DNA from: Streptomyces taklimakanensis | GTDB taxonomy: Bacteria > Actinomycetota > Actinomycetes > Streptomycetales > Streptomycetaceae | Direction: 5' to 3' | Length of the DNA: 64,000 nucleotides | Assembly (NCBI RefSeq): GCF_009709575.1 | Contig: NZ_WIXO01000001.1 | Location: forward strand, 2,978,001-3,042,000 | Part shown: piece after piece, positions 9,550 through 18,295 of the stretch | Layout of the letters: every line of letters starts with the position of its first letter | Position numbering within the stretch: position 1 is the first letter of the stretch | Translations under genes and position numbers: made by a program | The notes under the pieces: model-generated | The model's database searches: none | What the model was told of the DNA's origin: nothing | Seen by the model: the letters and a program-made list of their open reading frames with translations, nothing else

Positions 9550-9675
9550 TACGGGGCGCTCCTCCGGCGTACTTCGCAGGGTCTGGCCGGAAGCCTACTG
9601 TGGTCGGAAGCGCCCCGTACGTGCCAGTGGGGGGACGGCGGCGAGCCGGACGGGGGGACGGCGCGGGGTCGTCGG

Positions 9676-9993
9676 TCAGGTGCCGAACAGCCCCCCGTTC
9701 CACATCCCGAAGAAGAGGCCGAGTGCCGCCGCGCCCATCCCGACGACCAGCACGAAGCGCTCCTCCGTGGTCGCCGAGATCATCTGGCCCCAGCCGCCGG
9801 CCACCACGCCCAGCAGCCCCGCCCAGGACGTGATCAGGCTCAGCCCCGGGAAGAAGGCCGTGACGACCGCGATCAGTGCCAGCACCGCCGTCGCCGCCAC
9901 CAGGCCGTTCACCAGCGGGTGCGCCCGTCCGTCGCTGTTGAGGACGGCCGTGATGCCGTTCCTCTTCCTGCCCCTGTGCACCGCCTGTGCCAT
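9676..9993 (-). CDS. Small membrane protein of unknown function
   Basis: 105 aa from ATG 9993 (MAQAVHRGRKRNG), which has GGGAGG nearby; an upstream in-frame ATG at 10050 lacks a good ribosome site. After a basic N-terminus there are about three hydrophobic segments (LVAATAVLALIAVVTAFF, then AGLLGVVAGGWGQMI and LVVGMGAAALGLFFGMW). It is conserved in Streptomyces next to rpsF in my recollection, but no function is known to me. It is divergent from the rpsF operon. Confidence 0.7.
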   Translation of the reverse strand: MAQAVHRGRKRNGITAVLNSDGRAHPLVNGLVAATAVLALIAVVTAFFPGLSLITSWAGLLGVVAGGWGQMISATTEERFVLVVGMGAAALGLFFGMWNGGLFGT

Positions 9994-10088
9994 CGGGTGC
10001 CTCCCGTTGCTCGTGCGGTCGCCGAAAGGACGCCGGGTGACGCCACTCACATCCGTTGTGTCCAGATTGCGGTGATGAGCGACCGGAT

Positions 10089-10118
10089 TTCAACCCGAGT
10101 GGCGGTGCCGGGTACTCT
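10089..10118 (+). promoter_or_regulatory. Candidate promoter of the rpsF operon
   Basis: TTCAAC (10089-10094) and TACTCT (10113-10118) are separated by 18 bases, a fair match to a HrdB-type promoter, about 190 bp before rpsF. The 307-bp gap 9994-10300 otherwise shows no gene. Confidence 0.45.
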
Positions 10119-10300
10119 GTACCGTCTGCGCGGTGTCGGCCCTTGTCGCGCCTGCTCCGAGGCACGGACCCGAGTCCGTGCCGGGGAGACCCGGGACCGT
10201 CCGGGATTGTCAGTGCCGGCCGATACCGTTGCTCACGCATCACGACCCTCCTGCCACGGAACGACCGTGGCCGCCGAGTCCAGAGGAGGTGGGTTCCGAC

Positions 10301-10591
10301 ATGCGTCACTACGAGGTGATGGTCATCCTCGACCCCGATCTCGAGGAGCGCGCCGTCTCCCCGCTGATCGAGAGCTTCCTTTCCGTCGTCCGTGAGGGCA
10401 ACGGAAAGGTCGAGAAGGTCGACACCTGGGGCCGTCGTCGTCTCTCGTACGAGATCAAGAAGAAGCCCGAGGGCATCTACTCGGTCATCGACCTGCGGGC
10501 CGAGCCCGCGGTCGTCAAGGAGCTCGACCGTCAGATGAACCTGAACGAGTCGGTTCTGCGGACCAAGGTCCTCCGCCCCGAGACGCACTGA
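10301..10591 (+). CDS. rpsF: 30S ribosomal protein S6
   Basis: 96 aa from ATG 10301, preceded by AGAGGAGG. The sequence [17 protein letters not shown] and [18 protein letters not shown] is characteristic of S6, which binds S18 in the platform of the 30S subunit. It is first in the order rpsF-ssb-rpsR-rplI, which is conserved across bacteria and couples translation and replication proteins. Confidence 0.97.
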   Translation: MRHYEVMVILDPDLEERAVSPLIESFLSVVREGNGKVEKVDTWGRRRLSYEIKKKPEGIYSVIDLRAEPAVVKELDRQMNLNESVLRTKVLRPETH

Positions 10592-10702
10592 GCCGCCGGC
10601 TCGGTACGGATCGAGCACCGGTGGCACCCCGGTCCTTCCGGAGACCACCACCAGCACCACAGCAGCACTAGCAGCCAGCAGCACCCGCCGAGAGGTTCAC
10701 CC

Positions 10703-11254
10703 ATGGCAGGCGAGACCGTCATCACGGTCGTCGGCAATCTGGTCGACGACCCCGAGCTGCGCTTCACCCCCTCCGGTGCGGCGGTCGCGAAGTTCCGCGT
10801 CGCGTCCACTCCGCGCATCTTCGACCGTCAGACCAACGAGTGGAAGGACGGCGAGAGCCTGTTCCTGACCTGCTCGGTGTGGCGGCAGGCCGCGGAGAAC
10901 GTCGCCGAGTCCCTCACCAGGGGCACCCGCGTCATCGTGCAGGGCCGGCTCAAGCAGCGGTCGTACGAGGACCGCGAGGGCGTCAAGCGCACGGTCTACG
11001 AGCTGGACGTCGACGAGGTCGGCGCCAGCCTGCGCAACGCCACGGCCAAGGTCACCAAGACCACCGGCCGCGGTGGCCAGGGCGGCGGTGGCGGCTGGGG
11101 CGGTGGCCCCGGCGGCGGCCAGCAGGGCGGCGGCGCACCCGCGGGAGACCCGTGGGCGACCGGCGCGCCGGCCGGTGGCCAGGGCGGCGGTGGCGGCTGG
11201 GGCGGTGGCTCCGGCGGTTCCGGCGGTGGCTACTCGGACGAGCCTCCCTTCTGA
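10703..11254 (+). CDS. ssb: Single-stranded DNA-binding protein
   Basis: 183 aa from ATG 10703. Residues 1-110 form the OB fold ([34 protein letters not shown]). The remainder is a Gly-rich disordered linker ending in the acidic tip SDEPPF that recruits partner proteins. The linker is coded by GC-rich near-repeats (GGGGWGGG blocks). It lies between rpsF and rpsR, the usual place of the main replicative SSB. Confidence 0.96.
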   Translation: MAGETVITVVGNLVDDPELRFTPSGAAVAKFRVASTPRIFDRQTNEWKDGESLFLTCSVWRQAAENVAESLTRGTRVIVQGRLKQRSYEDREGVKRTVYELDVDEVGASLRNATAKVTKTTGRGGQGGGGGWGGGPGGGQQGGGAPAGDPWATGAPAGGQGGGGGWGGGSGGSGGGYSDEPPF

Positions 11255-11322
11255 GGGCCCGCGAGGGTTCCGGGAGGGCTGCGCTCACAGCACAGACTTC
11301 TTGAACCATACGGAGAGAGACA

Positions 11323-11559
11323 ATGGCGAAGCCGCCTGCTCGCAAGCCGAAGAAGAAGGTTTGCGTGTTCTGCAAGGAAAAGATCAAGTACGTCGACTAC
11401 AAGGACACGAACCTGCTGCGGAAGTTCATCTCCGACCGCGGCAAGATCCGTGCCCGCCGGGTCACCGGCAACTGCACCCAGCACCAGCGCGACGTCGCCA
11501 CGGCCGTGAAGAACAGCCGTGAGATGGCGCTGCTGCCCTACACCTCGACCGCTCGATAA
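11323..11559 (+). CDS. rpsR: 30S ribosomal protein S18 (zinc-binding C+ form)
   Basis: 78 aa from ATG 11323. [15 protein letters not shown] and [13 protein letters not shown] are S18 hallmarks. It keeps a CxxC pair plus a later Cys and His (NCTQHQ), so it is the zinc-containing paralogue. Streptomyces commonly also have a Cys-free copy used under zinc shortage, which would be elsewhere. It pairs with S6 in the 30S platform and is 18 bp from rplI. Confidence 0.96.
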   Translation: MAKPPARKPKKKVCVFCKEKIKYVDYKDTNLLRKFISDRGKIRARRVTGNCTQHQRDVATAVKNSREMALLPYTSTAR

Positions 11560-11577
11560 GGAAAGGATGACCGACGC

Positions 11578-12024
11578 ATGAAGATCATCCTGACCAATGA
11601 GGTCTCCGGTCTCGGCAACGCCGGCGACATCGTCGAGGTGAAGGACGGGTACGCCCGCAACTACCTGCTCCCCCGCGGATTCGCCATCCGCTGGACCAAG
11701 GGCGGGGAGAAGGACGTCGAGCAGATCCGCCGCGCCCGCAAGATCCGCGAGATCGCCACGATCGAGCAGGCCAACGAGATCAAGGGCAAGCTGGAGGGCG
11801 TCACCGTGCGCCTGAAGGTCCGCGCCGGTGACCAGGGTCGCCTGTTCGGCTCCGTCACCCAGGCCGACATCGCCTCCGCGGTGAAGGCCGCGGGGGGCCC
11901 GGACGTCGACAAGCGCCGCATCGAGCTGGGTTCGCCGATCAAGACCCTGGGCTCGCACCAGGTCACGGTGCGCCTGCACCCCGAGGTCGTCGCCAAGGTC
12001 GGCGTCGAGGTCGGCGCCGCCTGA
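11578..12024 (+). CDS. rplI: 50S ribosomal protein L9
   Basis: 148 aa from ATG 11578. The N-terminal L9 signature [20 protein letters not shown] is intact, followed by the long connecting helix ([17 protein letters not shown]) and the C-terminal RNA-binding domain with [11 protein letters not shown]. It is last gene of the rpsF operon and is followed by a hairpin. Confidence 0.97.
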   Translation: MKIILTNEVSGLGNAGDIVEVKDGYARNYLLPRGFAIRWTKGGEKDVEQIRRARKIREIATIEQANEIKGKLEGVTVRLKVRAGDQGRLFGSVTQADIASAVKAAGGPDVDKRRIELGSPIKTLGSHQVTVRLHPEVVAKVGVEVGAA

Positions 12025-12060
12025 GCCAGGGCACGAGCCCACGGCGGACAAGGGCGTACA

Positions 12061-12094
12061 GGGCCGCGGTTCCCGCACACGGGGGCCGCGGCCC
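12061..12094. terminator. Hairpin terminator after rplI
   Basis: A 9-bp stem GGGCCGCGG (12061-12069) pairs with 12086-12094, and the loop adds further CCCG/CGGG pairing. It lies between convergent rplI and the MATE gene and could serve both. Confidence 0.7.
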
Positions 12095-12138
12095 GCGCCG
12101 TTCCCGGGGCCCGGCGCCGCCCGGCGTCCGGCCCCGGA

Positions 12139-13485
12139 TCAGGCGCGCACCGCTCCGGTGACGATCCACCGCCCCGAACGGGCCCGCAGCCACAGGGTGA
12201 TCAACCGGACCACCATCATCAGGCCCGCCACCGCCCACCACAGAGCGGTCAGCCCTCCCCCCACCACGGGGACGGCCAGCGCCGCCGGGGCGAACACCAC
12301 CAGCGTCGCCAGCGACGCCCAGGCCAGGTACGGCCCGTCCCCGGCCCCCATCAACACCCCGTCCAGCACGAACACCACCCCCGCGACCGGTGCGGCCACC
12401 GCCACCACCAGCAGCACGGGCGTCAACCGGTCGTGCACGGTCGCGTCCGAGGTGAACAGCGGCAGCAGGAGCGGACGCGCCGCGACCACCAGCACGCCCA
12501 ACACCACGCCGGACGCCGCTCCCCACTGCACCATCCGCCGACAGGCCGCCCGCGCCCCGGCCGCGTCCTCCGCCCCCAGATAGCGGCCGATGATCGCCTG
12601 TCCGGCGATGGCGATCGCGTCCAGGGCGAAGGCCAGCAGCGACCAGATCGTCAGGGTGATCTGGTGGGCGGCCACCTCCGCGTCCCCCAGCCGCGCCGCG
12701 ACGGCGGTGGCCAGCACCAGCACGGCTCGGAGCGACAGCGTGCGGACCAACAGCGGCACCCCGGCCCGGCCGCTCGCCCGGATCCCGGCGGCGTCCGGCC
12801 GCAGCGAGGCCCCGTGCCGCCGGGCGCCCCGGACCACCACGGCCAGGTAGACGGCCGCCATGCCGCACTGGGCGATCACCGTGCCCCAGGCCGAACCGGC
12901 GATGCCGAGCCCGGCACCGTAGACCAGGACCAGGTTGAGCACGGCGTTGACGGAGAATCCCGCGACGGCGACGTACAGCGGCGTCCGGGTGTCCTGGAGG
13001 CCGCGCAGCACTCCGGTGGCCGCCAGGACGACGAGCATCGCCGGAATGCCCAGCGCGCTGATCCGCAGGTAGGTCACGGCGTACGGTGCCGCGGTGGCGG
13101 AGGTGCCGAACAGGTCGACCAGGGTGGGCGCGGTGGGCAGGACGACGGCCACCACCGCCGCGCCGAGGAGCAGTGCCAGCCAGATGCCGTCCATGCCCTG
13201 GCGGATCGCCGCGGGCAGGTCCCCGGCGCCGACGCGGCGGGCGACGGCGGCGGTGGTGGCGTAGGCGAGGAAGACGAACACGTTCACCCCCGTCGTCAGC
13301 AGGGTGGCCGCGACGCCGAGCCCGGCGAGCTGCGGGGTGCCCAGATGTCCGACGATCGCGCTGTCGGCCATGACGAACAGGGGCTCCGCGACGAGCGCGC
13401 CGAAGGCGGGAAGCGCCAGTGCGACGATCTCGCGGTCGTGGCGGCGCACCGCGGTGCGTCCGGCGGGCTGGGGAGCGTGTGTCAT
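12139..13485 (-). CDS. MATE family efflux transporter (DinF-like)
   Basis: 448 aa from ATG 13485 (MTHAPQPAG). The frame stays open much further upstream, but that part is antisense to dnaB. There are about twelve hydrophobic segments in two halves. EIVALALPAFGALVAEPLF and DSAIVGHLGTPQLAGLGVA are the typical first helices of the DinF branch of MATE transporters, which exchange cationic or lipophilic compounds against Na+ or H+. Position between rplI and dnaB is conserved in Streptomyces. Substrate unknown. Confidence 0.88.
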   Translation of the reverse strand: MTHAPQPAGRTAVRRHDREIVALALPAFGALVAEPLFVMADSAIVGHLGTPQLAGLGVAATLLTTGVNVFVFLAYATTAAVARRVGAGDLPAAIRQGMDGIWLALLLGAAVVAVVLPTAPTLVDLFGTSATAAPYAVTYLRISALGIPAMLVVLAATGVLRGLQDTRTPLYVAVAGFSVNAVLNLVLVYGAGLGIAGSAWGTVIAQCGMAAVYLAVVVRGARRHGASLRPDAAGIRASGRAGVPLLVRTLSLRAVLVLATAVAARLGDAEVAAHQITLTIWSLLAFALDAIAIAGQAIIGRYLGAEDAAGARAACRRMVQWGAASGVVLGVLVVAARPLLLPLFTSDATVHDRLTPVLLVVAVAAPVAGVVFVLDGVLMGAGDGPYLAWASLATLVVFAPAALAVPVVGGGLTALWWAVAGLMMVVRLITLWLRARSGRWIVTGAVRA

Positions 13486-13671
13486 GATCCGATCCAAACA
13501 TCCACAGGTAATGGTCGCAATAGCTATGTGGTTATTACCACTCCTCACGCGGGGTGAGATCCGCTGCGCCGTTTGTCGCGATCTCGGCACACGATGCGAA
13601 GTTTTTCTCCTGCACAGCCGGTGGACGGCGAAATAGCAGGTCAGAGCCGGTCTCGAAAGGGAGGCGACAAG

Positions 13672-13760
13672 TTCTCCACAGGCCCGTCCCCCGCCCCGTG
13701 CACAGGTTTCGCCGAGTTCTCCACAGGATGGGGCCGGTCGTCCACATGCCCTGTGGATAA
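13672..13760. promoter_or_regulatory. Cluster of DnaA boxes upstream of dnaB
   Basis: Within 89 bp are TTCTCCACA (13672-13680), TTCTCCACA (13717-13725), TCGTCCACA (13738-13746) and, on the other strand, a perfect TTATCCACA (13752-13760). These match or differ by one or two bases from the DnaA box (TTATCCACA; Streptomyces prefer TTGTCCACA). The 450-bp divergent gap 13486-13935 between the MATE gene and dnaB contains them, plus an AT-richer patch near 13,510-13,550, and no gene I can support. Confidence 0.6.
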
Positions 13761-13935
13761 CAGGATTGGCTGTGGCTCTCCGCAGCCCTACCGTTGACCG
13801 GCGCCCGCCCGTCGTTCTCCTCCTCTTCACCGCGGCCCCGCCCCGCCGCGGCCGGTGAATCGACGGGCCTTCGCTGTCAGAGCCGTGCCGTAGGAAAGAG
13901 GGGCCCGGCCGTGAACCACGGGAGGAGGTGACGGG

Positions 13936-15471
13936 GTGGCGCAGTCCGAACACGTCGACAGCCCGGCGCCCGGTCACATCGCGGGAGCCCTCGGTTCGGT
14001 GGGAGCCGGCCCGAGCGACCACCTCCCCGTGTCCCGTCAGCGCCGCGGTCCGGAACCGGACGGCGAACGCCACGACCGCGGCCCCGAGCCCTGGGCGGGC
14101 GAGCCCGGGGGCCACGGCGGACACGGCGGCTCCGGCTCCGGGGGAGCCTTCGACCGCGTCCCCCCGCAGGACCTCGAGGCCGAGCAGTCGGTCCTCGGCG
14201 GCATGCTGCTGTCCAAGGACGCCATCGCCGACGTGGTGGAGACCATCCAGGGCCAGGACTTCTACCGTCCGGCCCACGAGACGATCTACCAGGCCATCCT
14301 CGACCTCTACGCCAAGGGCGAGCCCGCCGACCCCATCACGGTCGCCGCCGAACTCACCCGGCGCGGCGAGATCGCCAAGGTCGGCGGCCCCGGCTACCTC
14401 CACTCCCTGGTCCAGACGGTCCCCACCGCGGCCAACGCCCAGTACTACGCGGAGATCGTCCACGAACGCGCCGTCCTGCGCCGCCTGGTCGAGGCGGGCA
14501 CCCGCATCACACAGATGGGTTATGCCGCCGACGGCGACGTCGACGAGATCGTCAACTCCGCCCAGGCCGAGATCTACGCCGTCACCGAGCAGCGCACCTC
14601 CGAGGACTACCTCCCCCTCGCCGAGATCATGGAGGGCGCGCTCGACGAGATCGAGGCGATCGGTTCGCGCAGCGGCCAGATGTCGGGCGTCCCGACGGGC
14701 TTCTCCGACCTGGACTCCCTCACCAACGGCCTCCACCCGGGCCAGATGATCGTCATCGCGGCGAGGCCGGCCATGGGCAAGTCCACCCTGGCCCTGGACT
14801 TCGCCCGCGCCTGCTCGATCAGGCACAACCTGCCCAGCGTGATCTTCTCGCTGGAGATGGGGCGCAACGAGATCGCCATGCGTCTGCTGTCGGCCGAGGC
14901 GCGGGTGGCGCTGCACCACATGCGGTCGGGCAGCATGACGGACGAGGACTGGAACCGGCTGGCGCGCCAGATGCCGGAGGTCACGGAGGCGCCGCTGTAC
15001 ATCGACGACTCGCCGAACCTGACGATGATGGAGATCCGCGCCAAGTGCCGCCGGTTGAAGCAGCGGAACGACCTGCGGCTGGTCGTCATCGACTACCTCC
15101 AACTGATGCAGTCGGGCGGTTCCCGCCGCCCCGAGAGCCGTCAGCAGGAGGTCTCGGAGATGTCCCGGAACCTGAAGCTGCTGGCCAAGGAGCTGGAGGT
15201 GCCGGTGATCGCGCTCTCCCAGCTCAACCGCGGTCCCGAGCAGCGCACGGACAAGAAGCCGATGGTCTCGGACCTCCGTGAGTCGGGTTCGATCGAGCAG
15301 GACGCCGACATGGTCATCCTGCTGCACCGTGAGGACGCCTACGAGAAGGAGTCGCCGCGCGCGGGCGAGGCGGACCTGATCGTGGCCAAGCACCGCAACG
15401 GTCCGACGGCGACCATCACCGTGGCCTTCCAGGGCCACTACTCGCGATTCGTGGACATGGCCCAGACGTGA
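13936..15471 (+). CDS. dnaB: Replicative DNA helicase DnaB
   Basis: 511 aa from GTG 13936, with GGAGGAGG upstream. A non-conserved Gly/Pro-rich N-terminal 70 residues precedes the DnaB N-domain (PPQDLEAEQSVLGGMLLS) and the RecA-like motor with Walker A (ARPAMGKSTLALDF), VVIDYLQLM and SDLRESGSIEQDADMV. It unwinds DNA at the fork as a hexamer. No intein is present. DnaA boxes in the promoter region suggest control by DnaA, which is inference. Confidence 0.97.
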   Translation: MAQSEHVDSPAPGHIAGALGSVGAGPSDHLPVSRQRRGPEPDGERHDRGPEPWAGEPGGHGGHGGSGSGGAFDRVPPQDLEAEQSVLGGMLLSKDAIADVVETIQGQDFYRPAHETIYQAILDLYAKGEPADPITVAAELTRRGEIAKVGGPGYLHSLVQTVPTAANAQYYAEIVHERAVLRRLVEAGTRITQMGYAADGDVDEIVNSAQAEIYAVTEQRTSEDYLPLAEIMEGALDEIEAIGSRSGQMSGVPTGFSDLDSLTNGLHPGQMIVIAARPAMGKSTLALDFARACSIRHNLPSVIFSLEMGRNEIAMRLLSAEARVALHHMRSGSMTDEDWNRLARQMPEVTEAPLYIDDSPNLTMMEIRAKCRRLKQRNDLRLVVIDYLQLMQSGGSRRPESRQQEVSEMSRNLKLLAKELEVPVIALSQLNRGPEQRTDKKPMVSDLRESGSIEQDADMVILLHREDAYEKESPRAGEADLIVAKHRNGPTATITVAFQGHYSRFVDMAQT

Positions 15472-15693
15472 CGGGGCGCGTGTAGGTTCCCAGATCTCGT
15501 GTCCTTCTCCCACCGGCGATGTCCACCGCGTGGCCAATCGGACAGGGGAATGGGATTCATGCCGTGTGAGGGAGTAGTTCCCCCCCTTGTGCACAGGACC
15601 GCCCTGGTCGTCGTCTGAGTGCGGGTTGGGGGCGGGACCTCGGCGTTCGGCGGCCAGTGGGGCTGTCTCGGGAAACGCGGAGTCGGTGGCCCG

Positions 15694-16194
15694 ATGGGTA
15701 CAGCGGTGTCCGCGCCGGTACGGCTGGGCGTCCGGCGCGGGGACGAGGCCGTGGTGGAGGACCTGGAGTGGCCGTCGGTGTCGCTCGGGCCGCTGCGGGA
15801 GGCCCGGCCGTGGCGGGCGTTCCGTTGGCACAAGGAACAGCAGCACCACTGGGGCGCGTACTGGTCGGTGACCATGGGCGACCACGTGATCTGTGAGTCG
15901 CGGCTGGAACTGGGGCGGCTGCTGTTCGCCGACTTCGCTCCAGAGGTGCGGCACATCGTCGCCCAACCGTTCCTACCCGAGGTCGATATCGACGGCAAGG
16001 TCCGCAAGCACATCCCGGACTACCTGCTGCTGACCGATGAGGGCCCGCTGGTGGTGGACGTCAAGCCGCAGCACCGGCTTCACAAGCCGGAGGTCGCCCT
16101 CACGTTCGCATGGACGCGGGAGGCGGTCACTTCGCGCGGGTGGCAGTACGAGGTGTGGAGCGAGCCGATACCGATCGTTCCAGCGGATCGCTGA
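15694..16194 (+). CDS. TnsA-like heteromeric transposase endonuclease
   Basis: About 166 aa taking ATG 15694; an earlier in-frame start at 15619 is possible. The TnsA endonuclease core is visible: CESRLELGRLLFADF (catalytic Glu), KHIPDYLLL (Asp) and VVDVKPQHRL (Asp/Lys), followed by the usual ALTFAWTREA and WQYEVWSEP. TnsA makes the 5' cuts in Tn7-like transposition together with a DDE transposase. Here no transposase or ATPase gene follows, only a broken remnant, so this is probably an orphan left after decay of a Tn7-like element next to dnaB. Confidence 0.75.
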   Translation: MGTAVSAPVRLGVRRGDEAVVEDLEWPSVSLGPLREARPWRAFRWHKEQQHHWGAYWSVTMGDHVICESRLELGRLLFADFAPEVRHIVAQPFLPEVDIDGKVRKHIPDYLLLTDEGPLVVDVKPQHRLHKPEVALTFAWTREAVTSRGWQYEVWSEPIPIVPADR

Positions 16195-16196
16195 CC

Positions 16197-16788
16197 TCCC
16201 CGACTTCTCCCGCCAGATCCCGATCCGCCTTGCTCAGATCTACGGCATCCCCTCACGAGACGGCCCTCAGGACTACAACCGCTACGGGATCATCGACCGT
16301 GACCGGCTGTTCGAGCAGTGCGTCAATCTTCGCCGGACCCTTCCCGAGATCTCGCCCGCGAGAAGGACATGAGCGTCGCCAACACGACCGGATGGGCTCA
16401 CCGTCACGGCGTTCCCCTTCGTTCTCGTGGTGGGGGCAGCCACCACAGTGCGCTCCACGTAGCCGACTCGGCGGCCTGCCATCCCGAGATCTCGCGCAGA
16501 GCCTTCACCGGTCCACATGCCGAGCAGCGGCTGCGGCGTTTCGCTCGATGTCCGGCCCATCCAACCCGCACCGAAGCCGCTCACAACCTGGGCATCCACC
16601 CGTCTGTTCTCATCAACCAGATCCGGATCTTGGAGCAGAATCTCGGACCACCTCTTCTGAAACGAGCCGAGCGCGGCCGCGCCAGGCAGGCCACCGAATT
16701 CGGACAACAGGTGGCCGATGCGGTCGAGGAAATGCCAGGGGATTGGTGGACTGGGCGGCAAGGGCCTGAGGACCGTCGCAGCTCCTGA
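16197..16788 (+). pseudogene. Frameshifted remnant, TniQ/LysR-HTH-like
   Basis: No single frame is convincing, but two adjacent frames carry protein-like pieces. The first (about 16,195-16,370) encodes IPIRLAQIYGIPSRDG and RYGIIDRDRLFEQCVNLRR. The second (about 16,500-16,788) encodes a LysR-like helix-turn-helix: AAHNLGIHPSVLINQIRILE then LGPPLLKRAERGR. Streptomyces TniQ-type proteins of Tn7-like elements often end in such an HTH, to my knowledge. Directly after a TnsA gene, this suggests an internally deleted and frameshifted Tn7-like operon. Which parent genes the pieces came from is inferred. Confidence 0.45.
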
Positions 16789-16840
16789 GGCCGTCGAATA
16801 ATCCCGTGCCGTGTCACCGGTTGACGTGCAGACTCGCCCC

Positions 16841-17458
16841 ATGGCGGACATGAGGGCGTTCCAGGATGCGGTCACCGGCTGGGCGACGGGCGGTCCCGAC
16901 GGGCCGGCGCGCGATCTGGCGGAAAGCCTGGGGGCACGGACCGCTGTGCTCCTGGAAGGGCTGAGCGATCTCGCGGCCGTCGAGGCGCTGGCCGCCCGGC
17001 GGGGCCGGGACCTGGCCGCCGAGGGAGTGTGTGTCGTGCCGATGGGCGGGGCGATGAGCGTCGGCCGCTATGCCGGGCTCCTCGGGCCGCCCGGCCTCGG
17101 TCTGCGCCTGACAGGACTGTGCGATGAGGGCGAAAAGGGCTTCTACGAGCGCGGCCTGACACGGGCGCAGGCACCGCTCCAGGACATCCACGTATGTACC
17201 GCAGACCTGGAGGACGAACTCATCCGCGCGCTCGGCACGGCAGAAGTCGAGGAGATCCTCCACGCTGAAGGCGACTTTCGTGCCTGGCGGTCCTTCCAGC
17301 GTCAGCCCGCACAGCAGGGCCGGCCCCGGCATCAGCAGGTGCGGCGCTTCCTCGGCACGAAGAAGGGCCGCAAGATCCGATACGGCCGTCTCCTTGTCGA
17401 GGCCCTCACACCGGCCCGGACACCGCCCCCGCTCGACGGACTGCTCGCGAGCCTGTGA
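16841..17458 (+). CDS. TOPRIM (OLD-family-like) protein
   Basis: About 205 aa from ATG 16841; ATG 16850 and an upstream GTG at 16811 are alternatives, and no strong ribosome site is seen. LLEGLSDLAAVEALAARRG carries the TOPRIM Glu, PMGGAMSVGRYAGLL the middle glycine strand, and LCDEGEKGFYERGL the acidic (DxE) metal-binding motif. This is the TOPRIM nuclease half of OLD proteins without the ATPase half. Such stand-alone proteins are common in Streptomyces; the activity is not established. It lies in the decayed patch after dnaB but looks intact. Confidence 0.72.
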   Translation: MADMRAFQDAVTGWATGGPDGPARDLAESLGARTAVLLEGLSDLAAVEALAARRGRDLAAEGVCVVPMGGAMSVGRYAGLLGPPGLGLRLTGLCDEGEKGFYERGLTRAQAPLQDIHVCTADLEDELIRALGTAEVEEILHAEGDFRAWRSFQRQPAQQGRPRHQQVRRFLGTKKGRKIRYGRLLVEALTPARTPPPLDGLLASL

Positions 17459-17588
17459 GGCGGTGGACGGACTGCCGTTTCGAGCGTGCTCGACAGCGCA
17501 CGAGCGCGGGGCGTCGATCAGTTGACCGGGTGGCAACGGCTGGGCAGGCTCCAGCACGACCCGCCTGCCCCTACCGGGAGACCCACGG

Positions 17589-17972
17589 ATGACTTCTCAC
17601 CTGTACGCGCTCTGCTTCGATGCGCACGACCCGCTCCGTCTCGCGCGCTTCTGGGCGGACTTTCTCTGCTGGGAGACAGCCGAGGACTCCTCCGACGGCA
17701 CCACACTGCTTCCCCGCGATGACACCGGGTTCCGGCTCCGCTTCCTCCCGACCTAGGAGCGGAAGACAGGCCAGAACCACATGCACTTCGATCTGACGAG
17801 CACGTCCCTCGGCGACCAGAAGCAGGTGGTGGAGAGGGCGCTCCGACTCGGTGCCCGGCACATCGACATCGGTCAACGCCCGGAGGAGGGGCATGTGGTG
17901 CTCGTCGATCCCGACGGTCACGAGTTCTGTGTGATGACCCCCGATAGGCCTCGGAGTGGGGTGGGTGCATGA
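17589..17972 (+). pseudogene. VOC family protein broken by an amber codon
   Basis: The frame starts at ATG 17589 (MTSHLYALCFDAHDPLRLAR), but TAG at 17754-17756 interrupts it at codon 56. The same frame then continues as a clear VOC/glyoxalase-like sequence (MHFDLTSTSLGDQKQVVERA, HIDIGQRPEEGHVVL, DPDGHEFCVM) to 17972. The codon before ERKTGQN is where family members in my recollection carry Gln or Arg, so a CAG-to-TAG change is likely. The C-terminus is also short compared with related two-part VOC proteins of about 230 aa. Restart at ATG 17781 could make a 63-aa piece. Confidence 0.82.
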
Positions 17973-18073
17973 AGACAGGACCTCCGACACAGCGCGAGGG
18001 TCGTTGACACCACTTGGCGGGACGCCATCAGGAAATGGACACAACGACGGGACGAGACCCTGTGGACACCTGA

Positions 18074-18253
18074 GGGGACGGAGGCGGGAGCCGATGGTCA
18101 GAGCGACGTCAGTGGACAAGCCGACGCGGAACCTACAGCGACGCGGTGGAGCGGCCCGCGGGACGGGCGCGCCGCCGCTGGGAGGAGTACCTGGTGCTGC
18201 GCGGCCGCGTCGAGGAGCACCTCGGTCCGCTGCCGTCGGCACCGGGCCCGTGA
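18074..18253 (+). pseudogene. 3' remnant of an unidentified gene
   Basis: The gap 17973-18295 has no intact gene. From 18,122 to the stop at 18,251-18,253 one frame has strong G/C third positions and reads TYSDAVERPAGRARRRW, then EEYLVLRGRVEEHLG. The frame is closed by a stop at 18,071 with no start codon of good quality, so this looks like the end of a gene that lost its 5' part. The parent family is not recognised. Confidence 0.35.
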
Positions 18254-18295
18254 GGAACCCGCCCGGCGGGGCGCGGACGGTGGGAGGCTGAAGAG

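Noticed and set aside
12139-15966. A minus-strand open frame of about 1275 codons spanning the MATE gene and dnaB
   Set aside because: Only 12139-13485 is MATE-like; the rest is antisense to dnaB and lacks protein character. High GC gives such antisense frames.
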